Of a stretch of DNA of 64,000 bases, positions 35,747 to 42,484 are shown one piece after another. The notes below the pieces were generated by a model that was not told the origin of the DNA, ran no database searches, and saw only the letters and a list, made by a program, of their open reading frames with translations. Numbering within the stretch: position 1 is the first letter of the stretch; each line of letters starts with the position of its first letter. This DNA comes from Streptomyces sp. BA2. Its GTDB lineage: Bacteria > Actinomycetota > Actinomycetes > Streptomycetales > Streptomycetaceae. The position numbers and the translations under genes are program-made. Location of the stretch: the NCBI RefSeq assembly GCF_009769735.1, contig NZ_WSRO01000001.1, forward strand, positions 538,339 through 602,338, read 5' to 3'.

Positions 35747-36394
35747 ATGGTGAGCCAGCAGCGGGCCCTTCGCACCCGGCGCGCCCTGGTGCGCGCGGCC
35801 GCCGAACAGATCGACCGCCACGGCTACGACGGCGCCTCCCTGCAGCGCGTGAGCCGGGGAGCGGGCATCTCCATGGGCGCCCTGACGTTCCACTTCCCGA
35901 CGAAGGACAAGCTCGCCGACGCCCTTCAGGAACGGGGCCGTTCGATGACCCAGGCGGCGGTGCGCCAGGCCCTGGCCGTCCCCGCCTCCCCGCTCCGCCG
36001 GGCCAGAGCGCTGGTCCTCGCCCTCGCCCGGCTCCTGGAGAAGGACACCGAAGTGCGGGCGGCCGCCCGGCTGGCCAGGGAGCGCTCCTCCACCGAGGCC
36101 GACTGGACGGCGAACTGGCTCCCGCACCTGCGCGAACTGCTCGACCAGGCCCACGCGGACGGACAACTGCGCGCGGAGGCGGACCCCGAGACCGTGACCG
36201 TGATGGCCGGCTACCTCATCGCCGGCGTCGACGCCCACCTGCGCCACCTGGCCCACACACCGGCGCCGGACGCCCCGCACACCGACGCCGTGGGACAACT
36301 CGCCCGCGTCTGGGACCTCATCCTCCACGGGGTCTGCGCCGTCGAACCGCCGCGGCAGAACGCCCGCCAGGGCGAAGACGTTTCAGAGTTCTGA
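35747..36394 (+). CDS. TetR regulator, possible pseudo-gamma-butyrolactone receptor
   Basis: The 215-residue protein has a TetR DNA-binding domain (RTRRALVRAAAEQIDRHGYDGASLQRVSRGAGISMGALTFHFPTKDKLADAL in outline) whose GALTFHFPTKDKL part is typical of ScbR-like receptors and their pseudo-receptor relatives. The C-terminal domain differs from that of the ScbR-like protein at 27.8 kb. Its promoter region shares a 17-base motif with that gene, suggesting cross-control. In several Streptomyces clusters such pseudo-receptors bind antibiotics instead of butyrolactones; this remains a hypothesis here. Its stop runs into the 11-base repeat tract. Confidence 0.84.
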   Translation: MVSQQRALRTRRALVRAAAEQIDRHGYDGASLQRVSRGAGISMGALTFHFPTKDKLADALQERGRSMTQAAVRQALAVPASPLRRARALVLALARLLEKDTEVRAAARLARERSSTEADWTANWLPHLRELLDQAHADGQLRAEADPETVTVMAGYLIAGVDAHLRHLAHTPAPDAPHTDAVGQLARVWDLILHGVCAVEPPRQNARQGEDVSEF

Positions 36395-36434
36395 GAGCCC
36401 GCTCAGAGCCCGCTCAGAGCCCGCTCAGAGCCCG
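36394..36434. repeat. 11-bp tandem repeats, candidate activator-binding array
   Basis: AGAGCCCGCTC occurs three times head to tail (36394, 36405, 36416), followed by a partial copy AGAGCCCG at 36427. The 11-base period puts each unit on the same face of the helix, the spacing used by SARP and OmpR-type activators. It lies about 150 bases before the response-regulator leader. Confidence 0.65.
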
Positions 36435-36580
36435 AGGAGAGACCGCGGACACTGATCGGTGACTTATTGAAGTCTCCATTTCCTGTCCCGCGCGTCCGTC
36501 GCAAGATGACGGTGCGAAGAAGCTGGATCGCCCGCTCCGGCGATGGCCTCAGTCGACAGCTACTCAAGGGGGAGAGATGC

Positions 36581-36649
36581 ATGCCTGACGCATGCGACCG
36601 GAAGAAGTTGCCCAGACCGCGAGCCGAGTCGGAGCCGACATGGATCTGA
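36581..36649 (+). CDS. 22-residue leader peptide coupled to the response regulator
   Basis: A short frame, MPDACDRKKLPRPRAESEPTWI, starts at an ATG preceded by the strongest ribosome site nearby (AAGGGGGAGAG, ending 4-6 bases upstream). It stops at TGA 36647-36649, overlapping an ATG of the regulator frame (TGATG). This is the geometry of translational coupling. The peptide has no recognisable motif; its role is probably to load ribosomes for the next gene. Confidence 0.5.
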   Translation: MPDACDRKKLPRPRAESEPTWI

Positions 36650-37407
36650 TGGACCCTCACATATTGTCCCCCCGGCTCACCCGGGGGCCAGGACAGCGGA
36701 CCACGCCGGGCGCCGCGGCACTCCGCCCCACACTCCAGCAGGCGCCCGCCTCCTGGCGGCTGCTGGTCGTGGAGAACGACACCAGCGACGCCGACGCACT
36801 CGCGCGGGATCTGACCCGGCAGGGGCACACCGTCGAGAGAGCGACGACCGGGAGAGCGGCGCTCCAGGGCTACCGGCACGCCGACCTGGTACTGCTCGAC
36901 ATCGAACTCCCGGACCTGGACGGCCTGGAGGTCTGCCGCGAGCTGCGCTCGGCGTGCGACATCCCGGTGATCGCCGTCACGGCCCGGGGCAGCGAACTGG
37001 ACCGCGTTCTGGGGCTGCAGGCCGGCGCTGACGACTATCTGGTCAAGCCCTACGGCTTTCGCGAGCTGATGGCCCGTATCGAGGCCGTCATGCGCCGTAC
37101 GCAGATACGGCCCGCGGCCCACCAGATCATTTCGCAGGGCCCCTTGAGGATCGACGCCTTCGCACGGGAAGTACGCGTGCACGGCAGGCCGGTGGACGTC
37201 ACCCCGAAGGAGTTCGACCTCCTGCACCTCCTCGCCTCGCACCCGGGGATCGTCATCTCGCGCAACCGGATCATGCGGCAGGTCTGGGGCGACTCCTGGT
37301 CACGCCGCACCATCGACACCCATGTCAGCAGCCTGCGCAAGAAGCTGGGAGCGGGCCACTGGATCACCACCATCCGCGGCACCGGCCTGCAGTTCAGCCA
37401 CCGATGA
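36649..37407 (+). CDS. Orphan OmpR-family response regulator, JadR1-like
   Basis: The 252-residue product has about 34 non-conserved residues, a receiver domain (about 36-155) and a C-terminal winged helix (about 165-250). The phosphorylation site is Asp84 in VLLDIELPDLDG, with Thr111 and Lys133 (LVKPYGF) in place; the acidic pocket reads VENDTSD. No sensor kinase gene is adjacent. OmpR-type orphans of this kind activate angucycline and other type II polyketide clusters, sometimes with the end product as ligand. I take the ATG at 36649, which overlaps the leader stop; ATGs at 36592 and 36640 are alternatives without ribosome sites. Confidence 0.85.
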   Translation: MDPHILSPRLTRGPGQRTTPGAAALRPTLQQAPASWRLLVVENDTSDADALARDLTRQGHTVERATTGRAALQGYRHADLVLLDIELPDLDGLEVCRELRSACDIPVIAVTARGSELDRVLGLQAGADDYLVKPYGFRELMARIEAVMRRTQIRPAAHQIISQGPLRIDAFAREVRVHGRPVDVTPKEFDLLHLLASHPGIVISRNRIMRQVWGDSWSRRTIDTHVSSLRKKLGAGHWITTIRGTGLQFSHR

Positions 37408-37561
37408 GGCTCCGCCCGGCGGCACGCTGCCGTACGACCTCACCGCGATCACCGGCGGCCTGGTCCCCGAGCTGCAGCGGCGCGGGGCGTTCCGCACGGC
37501 GTACGAATCCGCAACGCTGGGCGGACACCTCAACCTGCCCCGGCCCAACAGCCGTTACGCA
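37406..37561 (+). pseudogene. C-terminal remnant of an LLM flavin monooxygenase
   Basis: Translation of this stretch, starting inside the end of the response regulator, gives LPYDLTAITGGLVPELQRRG and then FRTAYESATLGGHLNLPRP. This is the typical C-terminus of NtaA/DszA-type FMN-dependent monooxygenases. Only about 50 codons remain and no start belongs to them, so the gene was lost by deletion or rearrangement. Confidence 0.6.
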
Positions 37562-37593
37562 CGAGACCTACCCGCGTGGCTCCTCGTAGCTCC

Positions 37594-37821
37594 TCAGCGC
37601 GGGCGGTGGCTGAGCAGGTCGCCGGGTTGGCAGTCCAGTACCTCGCAGATGCGGGTCAGGGTGGTGAAGCGGATGGCCCGAGCCCGGCCGTTCTTCAGAA
37701 TCGAGAGATTCACGTGAGTGACGCCCACCCGCTCCGCCAGCTCGGTCAGGGTCATCCCGCGCCCTTCGAGCAGCCGGTCGAGATGGACCTCGATGGCGTG
37801 CTCGTCGCCCTCCTCGGCCAT
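37594..37821 (-). CDS. Small XRE-type helix-turn-helix regulator
   Basis: The 75-residue protein is almost entirely a Cro/CI-type helix-turn-helix (LLEGRGMTLTELAERVGVTHVNLSILKNGRARAIRFTTLTRICEVLDCQPGDLLS), close in style to YozG-type regulators. The ATG at 37821 overlaps the stop of the DUF2975 membrane protein gene upstream. Such pairs are widespread: the membrane protein is thought to signal to or restrain the regulator. The 37-base inverted repeat upstream of the pair is its likely operator. Confidence 0.85.
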   Translation of the reverse strand: MAEEGDEHAIEVHLDRLLEGRGMTLTELAERVGVTHVNLSILKNGRARAIRFTTLTRICEVLDCQPGDLLSHRPR

Positions 37822-38471
37822 CAGACCGTCCCCTCGAGGTCTTCGCGCATGGCGATGCCGACGCGCATGACCCGGGCGAACGAGAGGATGCCGAGGCCGG
37901 TGAGGATCGCCATGAAGGGAACATCCCACAGAAACAGTCCGGACCACGCGTGGCTGCCGCTGTCGACACTCAAGGAGGCGACGAGCGCCCGCTCCACCAC
38001 GGACGTCACGATCGCGGAGACCACGCTGCCCGCCAGGAGCCACCAGCCGAGGCCGCGCAGCCGTCCGGCGGTCTGTGCGGTGTAGAGGCCGTCGCGCTCC
38101 GCACCCTTCATCAGCCGCAGGACGAGCACCAGCGCGCCGGCGGTGAAGAGGAGGGGCACCAGCTGGGACGTGGTGTCGAGCAGGTTCTGGAGCCCGTCGG
38201 CAGCCTCCGTGCAGTATGTCGGGTGCGTGTCCAGCAGCAGACTGGCCTTCGGCGCGGGTGTGAAACCCGGGTGCGGACCGGAGCCCCCGGCACCGGTGGT
38301 GGCGGTCGTGTCCGTGGCGCACACGGACGCGTCGCCGACGCCGAGAACGGAGACGTTGTCCGCGAAGAGCAGGCCGAGCAGGCCCGCGCCCATCACCGCC
38401 GCCATCACCGTCACCACCGACTTGACCGTCGTCGACATCGGCTCCAGCGGACTACGCATCTTCCCCATCAC
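37821..38471 (-). CDS. DUF2975-type membrane protein
   Basis: A 216-residue membrane protein with four predicted helices (about 17-37, 103-123, 142-164 and 183-203) and a long loop after the first helix containing two Cys (SVCATDT and TYCTEA) that could form a disulfide outside. It matches the DUF2975 family, whose genes nearly always precede a small XRE regulator, as here. No enzymatic motif is seen. Function is unknown; a role in sensing membrane state and controlling the coupled repressor is a reasonable guess. Confidence 0.75.
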   Translation of the reverse strand: MMGKMRSPLEPMSTTVKSVVTVMAAVMGAGLLGLLFADNVSVLGVGDASVCATDTTATTGAGGSGPHPGFTPAPKASLLLDTHPTYCTEAADGLQNLLDTTSQLVPLLFTAGALVLVLRLMKGAERDGLYTAQTAGRLRGLGWWLLAGSVVSAIVTSVVERALVASLSVDSGSHAWSGLFLWDVPFMAILTGLGILSFARVMRVGIAMREDLEGTV

Positions 38472-38486
38472 GGACCCCCGTTGACT

Positions 38487-38523
38487 ATGTATCGTTTATC
38501 GATGTTATCGATAAACGATACAT
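38487..38523. promoter_or_regulatory. 37-bp inverted repeat, operator of the DUF2975-XRE operon
   Basis: Two perfect 17-base arms, ATGTATCGTTTATCGAT (38487-38503) and its reverse complement (38507-38523), flank GTT. TTGACT at 38481-38486 abuts it. It begins 16 bases upstream of the DUF2975 start. This is almost certainly the binding site of the XRE protein. Confidence 0.85.
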
Positions 38524-38567
38524 GAGCTGCCGGTGCCGGAGACCCGCCCCCACAGGGCGGCCGCGGA

Positions 38568-39302
38568 TCACGCCGCGCGGGCCGGCCGCTCCACCAGCGG
38601 GTGACCCGCGAGGCCTTCGCTCTGCGCGCCCGCCGCGAGCTGCGCCCACCAAGCACTGGCCAGGTTCGAGGAGAGCAGGACCCGGCCGGGGCGGGCGCCG
38701 AGCTCGTCCATGGCGTCCAGGGTGAACATGCCGGTGCCGGTGAAGAGAACCGCGGCGTTCTCGGGGAGGCTGTATCGCCCCATCCGCTCAAGGATGGTCC
38801 CGGTGGTCACCTGGTAGGGGTCGTAGCGCTCGCCGGCGGGCACGGGCACCACCTGGTCGACGGTGAGACCGGCCTCCTCCCAGTAGCTCCGGGAGAGATC
38901 CGTCAGCCACGGCTCGTAGGGGGAGACCAGCGTCAGCCGGTTCAGGCCGAGCGCTTCGCACGCCGCGAGGATGGCCAGCGTCGAGGACACCACAGGGAAG
39001 CCCGCACGGTCGCTGAGTTCGGCACAGAACGTCCGGTCGCCCTCGGGGGACAGCAGGTAGTGCGACGCGCTGCAGGCCACCACCGCGGCATCGAGACGCA
39101 ACTGCCCGAAGCCGGCCAGGACATCGGGCAGCACTTCGTTGTACGTCTCGAGCATCTCCCGCAGGCTCGTGCCCGGCAGAACGGGGAAGCGGGACGTGTA
39201 GACATTCATTCCGGAGCCGAGGAAATGACGGAACTCAGGCTCGGCTGTGGGGTTTTCCGGGGGAACCACAAGCCCGAGCCGGGGCACGGAAGGAATATCC
39301 AT
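38568..39302 (-). CDS. Asp/Glu racemase-superfamily protein with one active-site Cys
   Basis: The 244-residue protein has the two-lobed fold of maleate isomerase, arylmalonate decarboxylase and Asp/Glu racemases. The first-site Cys is present (Cys77 in VVACSASHYLL). The second-site Cys, in arylmalonate decarboxylase the SCGGLLTLDA motif, is Gly189 in FTGTGMFTLDAM. It therefore cannot use the two-Cys racemase mechanism; single-Cys decarboxylation or isomerisation of a diacid is more likely. It lies beside the AmCP block and points away from it, divided only by the YCII-LuxR gene. Confidence 0.75.
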   Translation of the reverse strand: MDIPSVPRLGLVVPPENPTAEPEFRHFLGSGMNVYTSRFPVLPGTSLREMLETYNEVLPDVLAGFGQLRLDAAVVACSASHYLLSPEGDRTFCAELSDRAGFPVVSSTLAILAACEALGLNRLTLVSPYEPWLTDLSRSYWEEAGLTVDQVVPVPAGERYDPYQVTTGTILERMGRYSLPENAAVLFTGTGMFTLDAMDELGARPGRVLLSSNLASAWWAQLAAGAQSEGLAGHPLVERPARAA

Positions 39303-39391
39303 GATGGCATCACCAATCTGTCGGAGGTATCTCCCGGAAGATATCTCCGTACCGGGCGGCTGCCACTACGGGAATCCGTAGCCCTTTTGTT

Positions 39392-39907
39392 TCAGGCGGC
39401 ATTCCTGTGGCGCTGTTCCAGGGCGTGAGCCAGCTGGGCGCGGCGTCTTATCGACAACTTGAGGTAGATCCGGGTGATATGGAGTTCCACGGCACGCGTG
39501 GACACCGTGAGCGCCTCGGCGATCTTCCGGTTGGTCATGCCGTCCACCATCATCGCCGCGATGCGTTCCTCGTGCGCGGTCAATCCGGCCCCGCCGGCGG
39601 GGCGCCGGTCCGCGGCGGCGGGCCGCCGCCCCCGCAGAGCCTCTCCCGTCATCACGTTCCACTCCCGGACCTCCACATGCGCGATGACCTGGGCCCGGAC
39701 GTAGGGATCGGCACGCAGAACGCGCAGCAGGGAGTCACGGTCCCGCGCTTCGCAGAGCAGCAGTTCTCCCGAGCCGTCCTGCCACGGACCGCCGCCGATC
39801 AGCAGCCCGGCCCTGGCCTTGTCGTTCCAGTAGTCGCGATGCTCCTCCCGCCTCCCGTGGCGAGACTCCGCACCTTCCCGGAAGGTCAACTCGACAACGA
39901 AGGTCAT
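39392..39907 (-). CDS. YCII-domain/LuxR-type helix-turn-helix fusion regulator
   Basis: The 171-residue protein joins two parts. Residues 1-95 look like a YCII-related domain (WNDKARAGLLIGGGPWQDGSGELLLCEARDRDSLLRVLRADPY in outline), a dimeric alpha+beta fold usually found alone. Residues 110-170 are a LuxR/FixJ-type helix-turn-helix (LTAHEERIAAMMVDGMTNRKIAEAL, then VSTRAVELHITRIYLKL). The YCII part may sense a ligand. GAGG before the ATG at 39907 sets the start. It diverges from the AmCP operon across a 281-base gap and is the obvious candidate for its local regulator. Confidence 0.8.
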   Translation of the reverse strand: MTFVVELTFREGAESRHGRREEHRDYWNDKARAGLLIGGGPWQDGSGELLLCEARDRDSLLRVLRADPYVRAQVIAHVEVREWNVMTGEALRGRRPAAADRRPAGGAGLTAHEERIAAMMVDGMTNRKIAEALTVSTRAVELHITRIYLKLSIRRRAQLAHALEQRHRNAA

Positions 39908-40188
39908 CCTCTTTCCTCTCGCCCGGCTCGTCCCTCGCACGTGGTCACCGCGGAACCACACTAAGGGCGAAAGCCGGCTGCCGGGCGGGTGGAACGGGAG
40001 AATCAGCGGGCTCTGACATTCCATGACGTTTTCTGACGGAGCCCGAACTTGGAAGTCCTTGACGGTAGTTACCCGGCCGAAGAAGCTTGTAACCAGCGTC
40101 AACCAGATTCCCCCCAGAGGGCAGGCCAGGGGTATCCGCGACAGCTTGGGCGATATCCACGAAAGCCTCGCAGGAAAGAGTGCTCGCA
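39908..40188. promoter_or_regulatory. Divergent promoter region of the AmCP operon
   Basis: This 281-base non-coding gap lies between the YCII-LuxR gene and the DRE-TIM enzyme gene and is AT-richer than its surroundings near 40040-40100. TTGACG at 40059-40064 may be a -35 box for the AmCP operon, but no good -10 box was found at normal spacing. Confidence 0.35.
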
Positions 40189-41334
40189 ATGTCAGCAACA
40201 GAGAACCGAGGAACAATCAAGCCCCGCATATCCGATGCGACTCTGCGGGATTCCGCCCACATGGCAGGCGTGGAGTTCAGCGCCAAGGATGCCGCGGTCA
40301 TCTCCGACCTGCTGGTCAAGACGGGCGTGGACCTGGTCGAGGTCGGCATGGTGTCGGGACCCTCGTCCAAGGACGCCGACCTCATCCTGGCCACCCACGA
40401 GGCGGTCGGCCCCGAACGGAGCCTGACCCTGGTCGTGGTGAGGGACCGCCAGCAGGTCGCGGCGGCACTGGACGAGGCCCTGCGCCTGGGCGTGCGGTCC
40501 GTCATGTTCTCCATCCCCACCTCGCAGGAGCACGCCCAGCTCAAGCTGGCCTCGCCGAGCGCCAAGTACCTGACCTCGATCGCACGCGCCGCCATCGAAG
40601 GGGCCAAGGAGCGCGGATTCCACGTCACCTTCAGCGGAGAGGACGGCGCCCGCACCCCACAGGAGCGGCTTGTCCCCTACGTCGCCGCCGGCTTCGAGGC
40701 CGGAGCCGACCGCTTCCGCCTCGCCGAGACCGTCGCGTATCTCTCTCCCTGGCAGATGGAGGAGAAGATCGCGGACCTCACCGCGATCGACGGATCCGAG
40801 ATCGAGATCCACTCGCACAACATGCTGGGCATGGCCGTGGCCAACTCACTGGCCGCCGTCCGGGCCGGCGCCCAGTGGATCTCGGCGACGGTCGGCGGCA
40901 TCGGCGAGCGGGGCGGCAACGCACCCCTGGCCGAACTGCTGACCTCACTGCGCGTCATCCACGGCGACACCCGCTTCGATCTGACCCACCTCACCGAGCT
41001 GTCGAAGGTGGCGCTGGCGGGAGCGGGCCTCGGCGAGGCCTTCCAGTCCGGCCCCACCACCCCGCACGCCTTCGCCTACGAACTGCCCGGGCAGCTCACA
41101 AGCCCGCAGGCCTACGAGACCCTGCCGGCCGAGCTCGTCGGCAACTCCCGTGAGCTGCGCGTCCGTTCACGCCTGACGGCCCCCCTGGTCAAGTGGGCGC
41201 TGGCCGAAGAGGGCACCGGCATCGACATCGACGCCTTCACGTCATGGCTCACGGCGCGCCAGGAGCAGGACGGACGCCCGCTGCTCGACCAGGACGCCAT
41301 CCGCAAGGCCGCCGTCGACTACCAGTCCGCGTAA
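40189..41334 (+). CDS. DRE-TIM condensing enzyme, divergent homocitrate-synthase-like
   Basis: The 381-residue protein belongs to the HMG-lyase/isopropylmalate/homocitrate synthase family, which condenses acetyl-CoA with a 2-oxo acid. It has DATLRD at the N-terminus, the metal-binding HSH in IEIHSHNMLG and the signature GGIGERGGNAPL. Two usually constant parts differ: DGEQ after LRD is SAHM, and the Asp of HxHND is Met. A changed acceptor is therefore likely. It heads the AmCP operon, where in lysine synthesis homocitrate synthase would stand, but no aconitase or dehydrogenase follows. AGGAAAG lies ten bases before the ATG; a GTG at 40180 is possible. Confidence 0.82.
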   Translation: MSATENRGTIKPRISDATLRDSAHMAGVEFSAKDAAVISDLLVKTGVDLVEVGMVSGPSSKDADLILATHEAVGPERSLTLVVVRDRQQVAAALDEALRLGVRSVMFSIPTSQEHAQLKLASPSAKYLTSIARAAIEGAKERGFHVTFSGEDGARTPQERLVPYVAAGFEAGADRFRLAETVAYLSPWQMEEKIADLTAIDGSEIEIHSHNMLGMAVANSLAAVRAGAQWISATVGGIGERGGNAPLAELLTSLRVIHGDTRFDLTHLTELSKVALAGAGLGEAFQSGPTTPHAFAYELPGQLTSPQAYETLPAELVGNSRELRVRSRLTAPLVKWALAEEGTGIDIDAFTSWLTARQEQDGRPLLDQDAIRKAAVDYQSA

Positions 41335-41399
41335 CGCGACGCCCGCCTCCCCCACAAATTTCCGTCCCACCAAGTCCCCACATCAGCACTGGAGGAACC

Positions 41400-41591
41400 A
41401 TGTCCACGCCCACGTCCACGCTCACCGGTGAATGCCCCGAGTGCGAGACCGACGTCACGACCCCGCCGATGGTCCAGGGCGAAACCATCGCCTGCCCCGA
41501 GTGCATGCTCACGCTGCGCGTCGAGGACGTCCAGGACGGCACGCTCGCCCTGCAGATGGTCGAGGTGAAGCTCCGCGACTGGGGCCAGTAG
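41400..41591 (+). CDS. lysW: LysW-like amino-group carrier protein with C-terminal Gln
   Basis: This 63-residue protein carries two CPEC zinc knuckles (Cys12/Cys15 and Cys32/Cys35) and an acidic tail ending LRDWGQ, as in LysW apart from the last residue. LysW and the known antibiotic AmCPs end in EDWGE, and the gamma-carboxylate of that last Glu forms the isopeptide bond with the amino group of the substrate. Here the last codon is CAG (Gln63). GGAGGA precedes the ATG. The ligase, kinase and reductase genes follow directly. The symbol reflects family membership; the protein must serve secondary metabolism, since a full lysine pathway is absent. Confidence 0.88.
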   Translation: MSTPTSTLTGECPECETDVTTPPMVQGETIACPECMLTLRVEDVQDGTLALQMVEVKLRDWGQ

Positions 41592-41632
41592 GAGGACCGG
41601 AAGCAAGGAGCAAAGGAGTAGGAGTCCCCTCA

Positions 41633-42484
41633 ATGGGCAACAAGATCGCCATCGTGGCGGACCGGATCAGCTGGGAAGAACGACAGCTGATCCAGACCGC
41701 CCGCGAGTACGGCCTGGACGTCGAGTGGGTCAACGACGAATCCCTGTGCCTCGGGCACCCGGACGCGCCCACGATCAACCACTACGACGCCATCCTGATC
41801 CGCAGCCGCAGCTACACCCGCGGCGGGCTGCTGGCCACCCAGGCCGAAGCATCGAACATCCGCACCCTGAACTCGGCCGCGGCCATCCAGGCCTGCGAGA
41901 ACAAGCTGACCCTGCGCACCGTGCTGCGCACGGCAGACGTGCCGGTCACGGACTTCCGCCTGGTCCTGTCCCGTACGGACTTCGAGAAGGCACTGGAGGA
42001 ACTCCCTCTGCCCATGGTGCTCAAGCCCGTCTTCGGCGGCATGGGCAAGCGCGTCGCGCTCATCCGTGACGCCGACACCGCCCAGTCCCTCTACGACTAC
42101 ATCGAGGACCTCGGGCACGGCTTCGAGCAGGCTGCCCTCGCCGAGCCGTTCCTGGACAGCGGCACCTCGATCCGCTGCTTCGTCGTCGGCCGTGAACTCG
42201 TCGCCGCCGCGGAGTTCCAGAGCGCCGGCGAGGACTGGCGCAGCAACGCCGCCCTCGGCAACCGCAACCGGGCCCTGGACCACGACCCCGCGCTCTCGAA
42301 GATCGTGGACAGCGTCGTGAACGAACTCGGCGAAGGCATCTACGGCATCGACCTCTTCCACACGGTCGAGGGCTATGTCGTCAACGAGGTCAACCACGCG
42401 CCGGCCTTCCGCACCATCGCCCAGGCGACCGGAGTGGACATCCCATCGGCCATCAGCCGCTATCTGCAGGAGATCCTCGCATGA
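41633..42484 (+). CDS. lysX: LysX-like ATP-grasp AmCP ligase
   Basis: The 283-residue ATP-grasp enzyme would ligate an amino acid through its amino group to the carrier protein. The fold is evident from CENKLTLRTVL, VLKPVFGGMGKRVALI (nucleotide loop, residues 130-144) and YVVNEVNHAPAFRT (metal and substrate loop, 248-261). Compared with aminoadipate- or glutamate-specific LysX/ArgX, the GSWGR segment is GGMGK and the MEFxNS segment is PAFRTIA, so the substrate is probably different. It follows the carrier gene by 41 bases containing two GGAG sites, and overlaps the next gene by ATGA. Confidence 0.9.
   Translation: MGNKIAIVADRISWEERQLIQTAREYGLDVEWVNDESLCLGHPDAPTINHYDAILIRSRSYTRGGLLATQAEASNIRTLNSAAAIQACENKLTLRTVLRTADVPVTDFRLVLSRTDFEKALEELPLPMVLKPVFGGMGKRVALIRDADTAQSLYDYIEDLGHGFEQAALAEPFLDSGTSIRCFVVGRELVAAAEFQSAGEDWRSNAALGNRNRALDHDPALSKIVDSVVNELGEGIYGIDLFHTVEGYVVNEVNHAPAFRTIAQATGVDIPSAISRYLQEILA

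Noticed and set aside
36394..36434. CRISPR-like array
   Set aside because: The units are 11 bases long and directly abutting with no spacers.
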